Under the pieces are notes generated by a model. It had not been told where the DNA came from, did not search any database, and was given only the letters and a program-made list of their open reading frames with translations. Of a stretch of DNA of 64,000 nt, positions 20,029-29,562 are shown in pieces. Numbering within the stretch: the stretch's first letter is position 1; each line of letters begins with the position of its first letter. This DNA is from Skeletonema tropicum (lineage: Eukaryota > Bacillariophyta > Thalassiosirophyceae > Thalassiosirales > Thalassiosiraceae): the NCBI GenBank assembly GCA_037178625.1, contig CM074135.1, positions 1,986,001 through 2,050,000 on the forward strand, given 5' to 3'. The position numbers and the translations under genes were made by a program.

Positions 20029-20513
20029 TGTATAAAATAATGATAATAAACTATATGAGGGTGTCTAACCAACAATAATATCCAATATGCTGCGCTCTAT
20101 TCCATAAGATTCGTTTGTACCCGGAGTGCAAGCGGCGGCGAGTGGCGGCGATGTGGAACAGTGTTCAATTTTGCTGAGATGGATTAGCGTGAATAATCAG
20201 CATAGAGACAGCGGCGCCCTGCGGGCAGTCTTTTTGCCCGCATTCCCAAAAATCGTGAGTGGGTGGTGATTGATACAATACCCTGCCATAAATGCCATTA
20301 AGCGGTCCTATGTATGGGGAGTGACTAACGGCTAAAGGCATTTACTAGCATCATAGTTCAGTTGTGACCAGCGAGGTCTCTAGATTGATACTTCATTTTT
20401 TATATCAGGAGAAAAAAACACAACCTTTGGAACGGCGAATTAGAAAGGATTCTGATACTAACGTCTATCTGTTAGCACCGGGCAACTTAACAAATATCAA
20501 CAAAATCAATACC
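20029..20513. other. Shared 5' region of two divergent genes, with a GC hairpin
   Basis: This region separates the LETM1 gene from the plus-strand gene starting at 20514. TGCGGGCA at 20220-20227 pairs with TGCCCGCA at 20235-20242 around a T-rich loop. No TATA-like or other clear promoter motif could be assigned. Confidence 0.4.
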
Positions 20514-21202
20514 ATGCTTTTTCAGAGAGCGGCCAACATGACGCGGCGTTCTTCAGCGTTGATTTCTGGGCACATGAAATCAATGCCCAGGAAATATATG
20601 CACTCAACGGCCACACATACTTCGTCGTTGCTTACACTTACAAACAATCACTCGGCCGTGAATTATGATTGTGTAGCAAGAAATAATACAATGGTGTCGA
20701 CCACATACCGAACAAAGTCCTCGAAACCAAGCTTCTCGTGGGAGGGAAAGCGAGTAGAAGTAACAACTCCAGAAGAGTTTCAACGACGATTAAATAGAAT
20801 AGAGGTGAGTTGAGGGTACACTCGTGCATCGGGGCGATCTTTCATTGAACTGCCATTGTTCTCTGTACATATTTGCAAATCAATTTAGTCTCATTGTTAT
20901 CATTCTATTCTGCAAATGCGTATTGCATAAATGTTCGACAGCGACTATCAGAAGAAGCTCAATTGTGTATACAAGATGCAAAGGAAAGTCTTGAAACTGA
21001 ACACTTTGAAGAGGAATTACAGTGCGCAGAAATGGCAGTTAATAATGCAGGCATGGCGTATTCAGAATTGTTAGAGGAATTAGCTCTCACGAATGAGGGA
21101 GTACAATTGCTGAATGAGGTTCGGAAAATGGTTGCTCCAGCGATTGAGTCGTTGAGGGAGGAGCTGCGGCACATAGAAAAATTGAAGAGTACGGAAGTTT
21201 GA
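20514..21202 (+). CDS. Small predicted mitochondrial coiled-coil protein
   Basis: There are two exons, 20514-20804 and 20942-21202. The intron 20805-20941 (GTGAGT...CGACAG) is phase 0, giving 183 residues. The start was chosen for its good context (ACCATGC) and basic leader (MLFQRAANMTRRSSALISGHMKSMPRKYM), which looks mitochondrial. The second exon is almost wholly helical and acidic, with a coiled-coil pattern (LRQRLSEEAQ-like start, ESLETEHFEEELQCAEMAVN). No family is recognised. It is divergent from LETM1, which is also predicted mitochondrial. Confidence 0.65.
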
Positions 21203-21656
21203 TAGCGGTGATGGTGTATATGGGAGAGATGAGTTTGCTGCGCTTACTGTGACCAGTGCGTTATAATGAGGCTGTGTCGAAACTTGCATGTATTTCAACA
21301 CAAAATACGACGTGGGATGGATGCAAGAGAAATGCAGCAAACTAAATATGTCAAATGTAGGCTTAGTTTAGGATATTTTTGTCAAGGATATCTAGTTGTT
21401 ATCTCCTGTTATCCAGTTATTATCTTCGCTCTATTGACAGCAATTACTATCAACTACATAGCATTCCACAGGGAGGATAGAGGTGGGTGATACCATGTTT
21501 GCGTGAAGGACACTACATATTCATGTGTCGGTCTTCGAGTATTTACCTTACACCCACTCATTGCTGACGCTGACGTCTTCACTTTCGATCATCTCCATGA
21601 AGGCTCTAAAGCTAGTATTACTTCTACAAGACAACATAACGACATAGGAAGAAACG
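21203..21656. other. Intergenic, nothing recognised
   Basis: It lies between two plus-strand genes and should contain the promoter of the YggT-like gene. Frames here are short and overlapping. Confidence 0.4.
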
Positions 21657-22283
21657 ATGAATAGAGCAACGTCTTCATTACTAGCAATCTTAGCGGCGTT
21701 CGTCGCTGAGCCATGCATGGGATTCGCTCCTACGCTCAACGCTGGACGCATGATCGCTTCCGTGTCACCAACACTCAATAATAATGTTGTTTTGGGAGCA
21801 TCTCCTTTGGATGCAATGGATCTCGTAACAAATAGTGCTGGTGCGGTCGATGTTAATGCGCTTGTGGCTTCGTCTTCGGTGCTTCTCTCGGAGACAGAAG
21901 CATGGGTTCAGCCGCTTAGTATGGTGCTCGGGCCTTTCTTGAATTTTTTCTCATTTGCAATGGTAAGTGAGATCATGTTCAGTTGAGTGCTGTGGAGTGG
22001 ATTGATGGAATTACTTATCTGTTATCTGCTATTCGTGTTTATCTCTCTACAGCTGTGTCGCATAGTTCTTTCTTGGTACCCAACTGCCAATGTAAATGAG
22101 CTTCCATTCAACCTTATCGTTTGGCCTACTGAGCCCTTGCTTCGTATATTGAAAGGATCTGTGCCTCCTGCATTTGGTGTAGACATCACTCCGGTAGTGT
22201 GGTTGGGTTTGTTTAGCTTCATGAGCGAAATATTGTTGGGGCAGCAGGGTTTACTGACAATGAAAATGAAGTATGGGATTTAG
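21657..22283 (+). CDS. Plastid YggT/YlmG-family membrane protein
   Basis: There are two exons, 21657-21962 and 22053-22283. The intron 21963-22052 (GTAAGT...CTACAG) is phase 0, giving 178 residues. The leader (SLLAILAAFVAEPCMGFAP) is a signal peptide ending in G-F-A-P, a diatom plastid-import signature. The second half shows the YggT motif LCRIVLSWYP, then NLIVWPTEPLLR and two membrane segments. Plastid relatives act in c-type cytochrome b6 haem attachment (CCB3) or nucleoid/thylakoid organisation; which role applies here cannot be told. The loop VPPAFGVDITPVVW is typical of the family. Confidence 0.85.
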
Positions 22284-22552
22284 ATAGTTGTCGGGTGCAA
22301 CATCAAGTTGTTGAAAGAAATTATTCAACATCACAGCTTTCCAGTTTACAATTTTATGAAAAAGAGCGAGTGATCAATATATGATTGCAATAGAACATTG
22401 GTGAATTTGGACTGATTTGAGAGAGTATAATATTGTAACTACTAAGAGAAGAGGAAGTACTTTGAATTGTATTTATTTTACGTTACTCAATTGTCAGCAA
22501 CTTGCAAGTGAAGATGGACGTGCCCCCAAATCATAGTAGTGTGTTCCATTGC
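22284..22552. other. Intergenic between convergent genes
   Basis: AT-rich DNA lies between the YggT-like gene and the PsbP-like gene. It holds the two 3' ends and no recognisable feature. Confidence 0.4.
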
Positions 22553-23310
22553 TTACGATAGCTTTGGCATGAAAGATCCCAAGATGTTGTAATACAATTC
22601 CTTCCTCTTGGGATACCTCTTCTCTCTTGTGCTGGCATCCAAACTCCAGATCTTTCCCTTATTAACACACAAAAGTAATAATTGATGCGTTCCATCGCTA
22701 ATGGCAAAGTCAAAAGTATAGAATAAAACTCCGTCGGTTTGACGTTCTTCTGCAGCAATGAGCTTTGCGTCACGCTTAGCGGCGAGGCTCGCTCCCACGT
22801 CTTCCACAGGTCCAAGAATGTCACTTTCATTTTCAATCATAGGAAACAGGTGAGTAAAGCCAAAAATTTCAACAAATCAACTGGTTCAATTATTGCACAC
22901 TATAGAATCCAAACTTACATGCTAGTTGTAGTAGATTTCACAGGAGTACTCGAAAGCTTGACATTATCAGTAGGGTCAACCAAATCTTGCCATTTCTTAT
23001 CATACGCTCCCACTTCCCCATCAAAGGAATTCCAACCCGAAGGTGCAAGAATTTTCCATCCTCTGCTATCTTGGTATTTCTCCAACAAACCTCCCATACG
23101 TGTTGTAACTATTGGGGTTTCGTCCGTAACAGTTGCCGAAGCTGCGGAAGGATTCATGACAAGTCCACTGGCAGCGATTGTTCCTCCGATGACGGATGCA
23201 GCCTTTCCAAAGGACTCTCTGCGGGAGACGACTTGAGAGTCGTTTGGTGCAGAGAACCCTGACACTGTAAGAGGTGCAGCCGCAAGGATAAGATTGATGA
23301 AACGCCCCAT
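22553..23310 (-). CDS. PsbP-domain thylakoid lumen protein
   Basis: There are two exons, 23310-22919 and 22823-22553, giving 220 residues. The donor is CAT|GTAAGT; the acceptor AAAG|TGAC is weak but is the only site that keeps the frame (TTTSIDILGPVEDVG). The leader MGRFINLILAAAPLTVSGFSAP is followed by a twin-Arg-containing, Ala-rich second targeting segment (SRRESFGKAASVIGGTIAASG), as in lumen proteins. Mature PsbP motifs are APSGWN.F, YDKKWQDLVDPTDNVKLSSTPVKS and the C-terminal Tyr/Asp region. PsbP-like proteins assist photosystem II assembly or stability. It is divergently transcribed from a second predicted lumen protein at 23581. Confidence 0.85.
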
Positions 23311-23409
23311 GGTGGTGATAATATTGCTTTCCAACTGCAATGAGTTGTGTGTCAACAAAAGATTCAAGCGCAGTAGCACGATGCGATGAGCGATGATGAA
23401 AAGAGCATA

Positions 23410-23445
23410 AAACGTCACAATCACACTTTTTTGTTGAGTCACAGC
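23410..23445. promoter_or_regulatory. bZIP-type sites in a divergent promoter
   Basis: The 270-bp region between the PsbP-like and DUF1499 genes contains ACGTCA and, 25 bases on, TGAGTCA. Both are typical bZIP half-sites or sites. Shared control of two plastid genes is inferred from the divergent layout. Confidence 0.3.
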
Positions 23446-23580
23446 TAGCTCACATTTCAACAAAACACGCAAAAGAGAAAAGAGATGGGTATTTACATTG
23501 TACAGTGGAAGCGAAGTCGAAGTACTTTGATGAGAGGTAGCAAGTAGCGAGCAGAGTTGATTCATATACTACTACACCTA

Positions 23581-24288
23581 ATGAAGATGCGGTTACTGGT
23601 CGCCTTCCTATCCTTGTCGCTGTCTTCTGCGTTTTCTGTTCAGCAGCCGAGAACAGGGAGTGAGGCAGTCTCGACTAGAGCCGACTTCGTTAGCAAAACA
23701 TGTGGGGCAATCCTCACATCCATGCTCGTGCCAACAGCATCACTTGCAGACGACGAGACTGAAGTTGTCAAGCCATCTCGATCAATCAAGGCATGTAATA
23801 GAGATGCCAAAAACTGCGTTTCGACAGCAAATATCAAACAAATTGACCTCTACAGTCCACCGTGGACTTTTGAGGTCAGTCCAGACGAAGCATTTGCAAG
23901 AATCAAGGGGGTGCTGAAGTCGGATGATAGCTTTGCAATTACAGAAATAGATGACGAGGCTCGATACATACGTGCATATGCTCAAAGAATCAGTGCTGAT
24001 CAAGATGAAGTTGAGTTTTTGGTTAGGGCTGATGATAAAGTTGTTGTGTTCAAATCATCGGAACGTAAAGAAGGTGCACCAGACTTCGGCGCTAATAGGA
24101 AGAGAATTGATGATATTAGAAGCAGAGGAGCTGTATTCGACCTTATGGGTGGAGGAATGACTGCAGATAGCTACGAGGGTGGTGGAGCTGCAGCTAGGGG
24201 GAATAATGCGTTTGGTCAATTAAAGGCATTCTATGGATTGCAGTCTGGGCAAGGATTTCAATCCGTCTTCGAAGAGGAGGACGATTAA
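23581..24288 (+). CDS. DUF1499-family protein, predicted plastid lumen
   Basis: A single exon encodes 235 residues from ATG 23581. The leader MKMRLLVAFLSLSLSSAFSVQQP has the A-F cleavage motif, followed by a second hydrophobic targeting stretch (TCGAILTSMLVPTASLA). The mature part matches DUF1499: NCVSTANIKQID, PDEAFARIKGVL, DEARYIRAYAQR and FGANRKRIDDIR. The biochemical role of this family is unknown; algal and plant members are found in thylakoids. The tail is Gly-rich. It is a divergent neighbour of the PsbP-like gene. Confidence 0.85.
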   Translation: MKMRLLVAFLSLSLSSAFSVQQPRTGSEAVSTRADFVSKTCGAILTSMLVPTASLADDETEVVKPSRSIKACNRDAKNCVSTANIKQIDLYSPPWTFEVSPDEAFARIKGVLKSDDSFAITEIDDEARYIRAYAQRISADQDEVEFLVRADDKVVVFKSSERKEGAPDFGANRKRIDDIRSRGAVFDLMGGGMTADSYEGGGAAARGNNAFGQLKAFYGLQSGQGFQSVFEEEDD

Positions 24289-24475
24289 GATGTCTTGGAT
24301 CATAGCTGAATTATTCATGTTAGCTTTATCTTTTATACTCGCGTAAGAACCATTGCTGCCACCCCTGATCAAACATAATAATTGTACACTCCTAAATGCA
24401 AGCAATGGTTCCGCAAAATCCTATCTATCTTGGCAGAGTCAGAATGATCTCTTCTTTTCTTTCCAACAAACAACT

Positions 24476-25750
24476 TCAATCACATTTCCTCCTGTCACAC
24501 TCCATAGTGATTTCCAAAGGAAAATGGGGGGAATACATCCCGTAACCTGCATTGGCCTCCATAGCAGACATGTATTCTGGCGCAGGATCACTTGAATAAC
24601 CCCCAGCTTCTGCCACTTCCATCGCCAGGTTGATGAGAGCTTGGTCAGTTTCGTATGCACTATCTGAAAAAGCATCTCCGACATCATTCGTGGCATCTGC
24701 TGAGGCGTGTGTCTCTTGCCCGGGATTGGAATGGTTTCCATTTCCATCGGTGGGGAGAGACGCTAGAGGAGGAGGAGATACAGGATCAAGGAAGTACTGC
24801 GGGTAGTCCTTGATACGATAATGTCCCCAGTTAACAAAGTCAAACCCACGCATTTTCGCACGGGCGTGCATGCGAGCATACTTCTCACGAACCTTGACAT
24901 TAATGCCGAGCTCTTTCGCAACCATGATCCATTTCACCCTCTTATTGTGCTCTTTAGCGGCAGCATTATACTTCTCCCAGAGACAGTTAGAGTAGGTGAC
25001 AATTTGATCAAGATCGGCTGCAGTGGAAATCACGATAGAGGAGCGATTCTTCCTCATCGCTGCCGCAGGCACGGCGAGTGCCGGTGCAGTCTTGGGCGCA
25101 GCTGCAGTTGAATCAACGCCGCCAATGATTTCCGCTGGGACACGAGCCGACTGCACCAACTCCGCGAGATTTTTGAATGCTACTTCTCTCTGCATTTTTG
25201 CCATCTCAGCACGTTGCCTCTTGATCTCAATCTTCTGCTGGCGTTTCTCCTCCCTAGAAGCAGCTCGAGCGGCCTTTTCCGCAGCTTTGCGGAGAGCGAA
25301 GGCCTCCTTCTCGCGCTCCTTTACTGCACACTTGGACTTGGAGCGACGGTGCTGAATGTCCACGACACTGTGCATTGCTCCATCAGACCCTTGGGAGAAT
25401 GGTGCCGCGATGGAAGAGACATTTGGATTCCCTCCACAAATGTTGTAAACAGAACAGAATCGCTCAATGTTGGCAACAATGTGTGCGCGATCAAAGTCAT
25501 CTTCTACGCCGAGAACCTTCCAAAAATCAAAGGAAGGAGGACTATTTCCTTCCATCCAAGGATAATCAAAGGTATCCTTTCCAAAGATGGAAAGGCGGCA
25601 AAGTAACTGAGACGACAATTGACCTCCAAGATAGGGTTTGTATGACATCAGACGTGCATCGGTTGCTGCAGCAATTTCTGCGTTCTGCGCTGCCCAACCT
25701 GGGCAGAGTAAATACAACCATTCCGAAGGTGGCTTGACAGCCATCCTCAT
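24476..25750 (-). CDS. Unknown nuclear-type protein with a charged coiled coil
   Basis: A single ATG frame encodes 424 residues with no known family. The N-terminal 100 residues are compact (SEWLYLLCPGWAAQNAEIAAAT and TFDYPWMEGNSPPSFDFWKVLG). Residues about 145-200 form a Lys/Arg/Glu-rich coiled coil. A helical region, WIMVAKELGINVKVREKYARMHARAKMRG, could be a helix-turn-helix DNA-binding segment. The tail is acidic and low in complexity. Codon usage resembles its neighbours. It might be domesticated from a mobile element, but nothing shows that. Confidence 0.6.
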   Translation of the reverse strand: MRMAVKPPSEWLYLLCPGWAAQNAEIAAATDARLMSYKPYLGGQLSSQLLCRLSIFGKDTFDYPWMEGNSPPSFDFWKVLGVEDDFDRAHIVANIERFCSVYNICGGNPNVSSIAAPFSQGSDGAMHSVVDIQHRRSKSKCAVKEREKEAFALRKAAEKAARAASREEKRQQKIEIKRQRAEMAKMQREVAFKNLAELVQSARVPAEIIGGVDSTAAAPKTAPALAVPAAAMRKNRSSIVISTAADLDQIVTYSNCLWEKYNAAAKEHNKRVKWIMVAKELGINVKVREKYARMHARAKMRGFDFVNWGHYRIKDYPQYFLDPVSPPPLASLPTDGNGNHSNPGQETHASADATNDVGDAFSDSAYETDQALINLAMEVAEAGGYSSDPAPEYMSAMEANAGYGMYSPHFPLEITMECDRRKCD

Positions 25751-26057
25751 CTGTGATTGGCGAGATCATATAAGAGTAGATGATGAATTGTTGTGAGATG
25801 TGTCATGACAAATTAGGCCTAATTTTACTTTGAACAATGGGGTAGGAAGTGCATCACAACCATTAATGGACAATCTCGGCCAACGCTACCATCTCTGCGG
25901 CTGCGAGCACGAATAGTACTGTCTGCGTCGATATCGATATCGTCATCAAATAATTATTTCACAGCATGTTACAGGAAGATTCCCTCCGCAGAGGAGGTTC
26001 CTATTTTCACCTTATTTTTGTTGGACATTACTACTTCTGGACGATGTGCCAAAAAAA

Positions 26058-26376
26058 CTCACCTCCGCTTTCATTTCATATGATGGATTCGAATTATCCA
26101 TGGATGTAGATCCTAAGGAGGGCACCACCTCTTCGTTTAACGCCATAACTGGCTCGTATATATTAATGACCACTGGATAATACTGAAATGGTGCGTGAGC
26201 GTTTTTTTGTGCAGATAGATGGACATGGCAAGCCTGCATGGCCGCAACTCAGGTGGAACAACACTGTAAGTGCTCCTAGCATTGTCAACAAAGTCAGCTA
26301 GATAGATGAAGCTTCTTTCTTCTGCTCGCTTTGTCACTCGCAAAAAAGTTTTCGATCGAGAGAATCTTGTCTCCAT
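26058..26376 (-). pseudogene. Truncated hypothetical gene with a homopolymer frame break
   Basis: The ATG at 26376 opens a coding-like frame (SFIYLADFVDNARSTYSVVPPELRPCRLAMSIYL) that continues in the next frame after an A7 run near 26203-26209 (NAHAPFQYYPVVINIYEPVMALNEEVV). It ends at a good donor, GAG|GTGAGT, near 26058. No downstream exon was found with confidence. The 5' end abuts repeat-rich DNA starting at 26390. The function is unknown. Confidence 0.3.
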
Positions 26377-26422
26377 GGATCCCGGTCTCCAAAAAGTGAA
26401 GTCGCGGCTTCCGTATCTAACT

Positions 26423-26509
26423 CACAGTCCCGGGTTTCCCCAATTCACAGTCCCGGGTTTCCCCAATTCACAGTCCCGGGTTTCCCCAATTCACAGTACC
26501 GGGTTTCCT
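26423..26509 (+). repeat. 23-bp tandem repeat, nearly four copies
   Basis: The unit CACAGTCCCGGGTTTCCCC plus AATT occurs three times exactly (from 26423, 26446 and 26469) and a fourth time with changes and truncated. It sits at the start of dispersed repeat copy 1. Its AATTCACA core recurs at the start of copy 2 (27410). Confidence 0.9.
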
Positions 26510-26512
26510 AAA

Positions 26513-26580
26513 TGCAGACCCGGTTCAAGGCCTTTCGGGAAAAGAAAGTTCGCACAGATCGCAGAGGTACAGCGAGTACA
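26513..26580 (+). repeat. Dispersed repeat (CCCGGTTCAAGG family), copy 1
   Basis: It shares ACCCGGTTCAAGGCCTTTCG and the following AAAGTTCGCACAGAT with copies at 27406-27500 and, inverted, 44597-44700. It lacks the middle part CATGGGTTCGCAC of the others. Confidence 0.7.
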
Positions 26581-26681
26581 TAAGGCGGGCATTGTACAGA
26601 TACCCCTTGCCCCCTCAGTAAGTACAGAGACCCAAAACTACTTTCCAGAGGTCTCCAGAAAAAGGCAAAAAAGATTTTTTA

Positions 26682-27282
26682 TAAGCTTCCACAGTGGAGC
26701 GGCGCGCCATTTTTTGCACACTTTGGGTTTGACCACACAAAATAAGACCATGTTCGCCTAACAAGCTACTAGCTTTGGCAAAAAATCGAAAATTCAGTAT
26801 GACGGGTTTATGCTCAAACTAAGCCAGGATTGTGAAGCCCTATATGTCAGATGAATAAATATGTGCTTACCAGGAATAATTTTGAGAGGCCCGTCGAGAA
26901 ATTCGGCCTCATTGTAAGCTAGCAAAATGCTAGCCAAATTCGGCCTTGTGTAGAATAAATTACCGTGAGCTACCTAGCAAAAATCTAAAATTGCATATTT
27001 TGGCGACAATATGTCCGTTTAGTACGTTTCCTTCACCAAAATTATTCCCATTAGCATCGTCAACACGTTAGTGTACTCAGTTTGGTATTCTTTTTTATAT
27101 TTGTGCATTTGGCAAGCTAGGCGGAAGCTAGTGAACACCATGGTGAATTTGTGCCTCCAAACCCAAATCTGTGCAAAAAAGGAAGGATTTGTACGCTTTT
27201 GTATGGGGGCTTATGTATGATAAAAATTACTGGTAGCCCTTGTACTTTGGCCCACGTGGGCCGACCGTGGAAGCTTATTGTT
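26682..27282. mobile_element. 0.6-kb foldback element
   Basis: The ends ATAAGCTTCCAC and GTGGAAGCTTAT are complementary. Further in, TTTTTTGCACA...TTTGGGTTTG at about 26711-26735 matches the complement of about 27155-27185, and ACCATG...CTAGCTT at 26745-26775 matches the complement of about 27115-27145. The inverted repeats reach roughly 130 bp. No coding frame or clear target duplication was found. Copies of the dispersed CCCGGTTCAAGG repeat lie on both sides. Confidence 0.6.
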
Positions 27283-27405
27283 ACGGACTCGTACAAAAGT
27301 AGTTTTTTAGGAGTAAGTACTTAGGAGTACCTATGTCGCAAGACGCAAGTCGCGGCGGCGGGTCTGTGAATTCGTTAATTCACAGTTGCTGGACAGTCTC
27401 GGGAT

Positions 27406-27500
27406 TCCTCAATTCACACCCGGTTCAAGGAAGCCCTGGTTAAGGCCTTTGCGAAAGGAAAGTTCGCACATGGGTTCGCACAGATGCAGAGGTCACAATA
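27406..27500 (+). repeat. Dispersed repeat (CCCGGTTCAAGG family), copy 2
   Basis: The order is AATTCACACCCGGTTCAAGG, then AAGGCCTTTGCGAAAGGAAAG, then TTCGCACATGGGTTCGCACA. The same order occurs inverted at 44597-44700. Confidence 0.75.
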
Positions 27501-27739
27501 ACGGGCTCAATGACTGCATTACCCCTCGCGTCATTCATTCAGGGCAAAAGAATCCTGGCCCCCTTGCCCCCTTTACCCCCTTCAAATTTATCGGCTTACT
27601 TCTTACTTATTTCAGCTAAAGATACTAATTCCTCCTGTACCAATCTACAGCAAAATTCCCCTCCCTGAAACCTCTTCCCAACACCAATCTCACACTTTTC
27701 GACCACGGCACCAACACCAACAACACAACTTGATCAACC

Positions 27740-28525
27740 ATGCCTCGCGGACCTAAGAAGCACCTCAAGCGTCTCAATGCCCCCAGGCATTGGAACCTCG
27801 GAAAGATGGGCGGAGTCTGGGCTCCCAAGCCCTCCCCCGGTCCCCACAAGCAACGTGAATGTCTTCCCGTTGCCATCATCCTTCGTGAGCGTCTAAAGTA
27901 CGCCCTCACCGGAAAGGAGTGCCAACAAATCTGCATGGAGCGTTGCGTCAAAATTGATGGAAAGGTCCGTACTGATATGAACTTTCCCGCTGGATTCATG
28001 GACACTGTTGAGCTCGAGAAGTCTGGAGATCGTTTCCGTCTCCTCCTCGACACCAAGGGACGTTTCGTTCTCCACCGTATTAACAAGGAAGAGGCCGAGT
28101 ACAAGCTCTGCCGTATCCAGAAGGTTTACGTCACCGCCAAGAAGGTTCCTGTTGCTGTCACCCACGATGGACGCACCCTTCGTTACCCCGACCCTGATGT
28201 CAAGGTCAACGACACCGTTAAGGTTTCTATCGCTACCGGAAAGATGTCTGACATCTTCAGCTTCGAGATGGGTGCTATGGTTATGGTCACCAAGGGACAC
28301 AACGCCGGGCGTGTTGGACAACTCGTCCACCTCGAGAAGCATGATGGATCCTTCTCCATTGTCACCGTCAAGGACAGAAAGGGCAACACCTTCGCCACCC
28401 GTCAATCCAACGTTTTCGTCATCGGAAGTGGAGACCACCCTCAAGTTACTCTCCCCAAGGGACGTGGTATCAAGAAGGACATCCTCCAAGAGCGCGCTGA
28501 GGCCGAGGCCCGTGGCGATCTCTAA
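27740..28525 (+). CDS. RPS4: 40S ribosomal protein eS4
   Basis: A single exon encodes 261 residues, the normal eS4 length. It begins MPRGPKKHLKRLNAPRHWNL, the conserved N-terminus. An S4-like RNA-binding segment (LRERLKYALTGKEC) and a KOW-like segment (MVMVTKGHNAGRVGQLVHLEKH) follow. It ends VTLPKGRGIKKDILQERAEAEARGDL-like (about residues 236-261). Codons are strongly biased to C-ending forms compared with the neighbours, as expected for a highly expressed gene. The upstream 130 bp are C/T-rich (CCCCTTTACCCCC), like the pyrimidine-rich leaders of ribosomal-protein genes. Confidence 0.98.
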   Translation: MPRGPKKHLKRLNAPRHWNLGKMGGVWAPKPSPGPHKQRECLPVAIILRERLKYALTGKECQQICMERCVKIDGKVRTDMNFPAGFMDTVELEKSGDRFRLLLDTKGRFVLHRINKEEAEYKLCRIQKVYVTAKKVPVAVTHDGRTLRYPDPDVKVNDTVKVSIATGKMSDIFSFEMGAMVMVTKGHNAGRVGQLVHLEKHDGSFSIVTVKDRKGNTFATRQSNVFVIGSGDHPQVTLPKGRGIKKDILQERAEAEARGDL

Positions 28526-29562
28526 ATGGTGATTGTTTTAAGAAATAATAAGTTAACTGAAAAAGTCAGACCCATCCTCAGAGACTTGTCTCTTGTTGGG
28601 AAGTTAAATGGTGAGCGACCAAAAACGCAAAGCATATTAATTTAACATGTGATTTCATAAGCACTCGCGTACTTGAGCTGGTCGTATTCGTACTTGAGAT
28701 GTGTGCATGACCCTGCCTGGTGGTGGGCTGAGGCTTCAAACCTTAGGGCGTCTAGCGACGCAGTTGTTCGATTCAACCTTGCGCACGGTTTTGGAGGTAG
28801 TGTCTTCCGTGTAGGCTGATGTCTATTAGCAGCTCTCCTTCAGTAGCTTGTTGAATTAATTGGGGTAGATGTCACAGAATCTCAATTCCATAAGTATGCT
28901 TCGTTTATTGGGAGAGTGTGGCCCAGTCTGATGAGTTACAGTTCATAATAAACTCTCTGACATGCCACTTGAATTCTTAATCAGCACCACAGAAAGCAAG
29001 TGACACTCCTCTCCGTGCAAACGAAGAACGAGTCGGACAACCATTCTCTATCTATTCACCTGAAAGCACGATCTCCGACCTTCCTACTCGCTACTAAGTA
29101 TACTCTGCTCTTACTTTTACTTGGCTCGCCACTTTTGGCACGGCTTCTATTCTGGCAGATGATTCTCACGCATAGCTTGGCTGGCTTTCCGTTCAAAAGT
29201 ACGATATGTAAAAGCTAAGTATAAAAGCCCTCTCCGACTTTCGACTTGACTCGACTGCTCTTCCTCAATCATCGACGAGGAAGCACGACCAAAAAAGTCA
29301 AAAAAGTTCCAAAATACCATGACGGAGCTTTCAACAACTGCAACTCCGTTTCGAGAATCTGCAAGTCCAAGCACGCGATGAAGAGCAGCTGACAGTAAAA
29401 TATTCAGACTGTCCACTCCGATTACTATTATCCAAGATAAAAGATTAGTCAGTGCACGATCACGATCCCAGTTCACTACTCCAACTCAAACATCTCACAT
29501 TGTTTTATGCAAACATCTCACATTATATCATAAAACAAAAGTTAACATCGATAGCAATAAAA
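28526..29562. other. 1-kb intergenic region, nothing recognised
   Basis: It separates the eS4 gene from the plastid-type gene at 29563. Small frames occur on both strands without motifs. A stretch near 28765-28790 (GTTGTTCGATTCAAC) resembles a tRNA T-arm, but no full cloverleaf fits. Confidence 0.4.

Noticed and set aside
20364..20513. Longer N-terminus for the small mitochondrial-type protein
   Set aside because: The upstream extension begins at GTG. The ATG at 20514 has better context and a basic leader.
28765..28800. Possible tRNA
   Set aside because: There is a T-arm-like GTTGTTCGATTCAAC, but no matching acceptor, D-arm or anticodon stem.
29147..29476. Minus-strand 109-codon frame
   Set aside because: It lies in the promoter region of the gene at 29563 and has no recognised motif or neighbour support.
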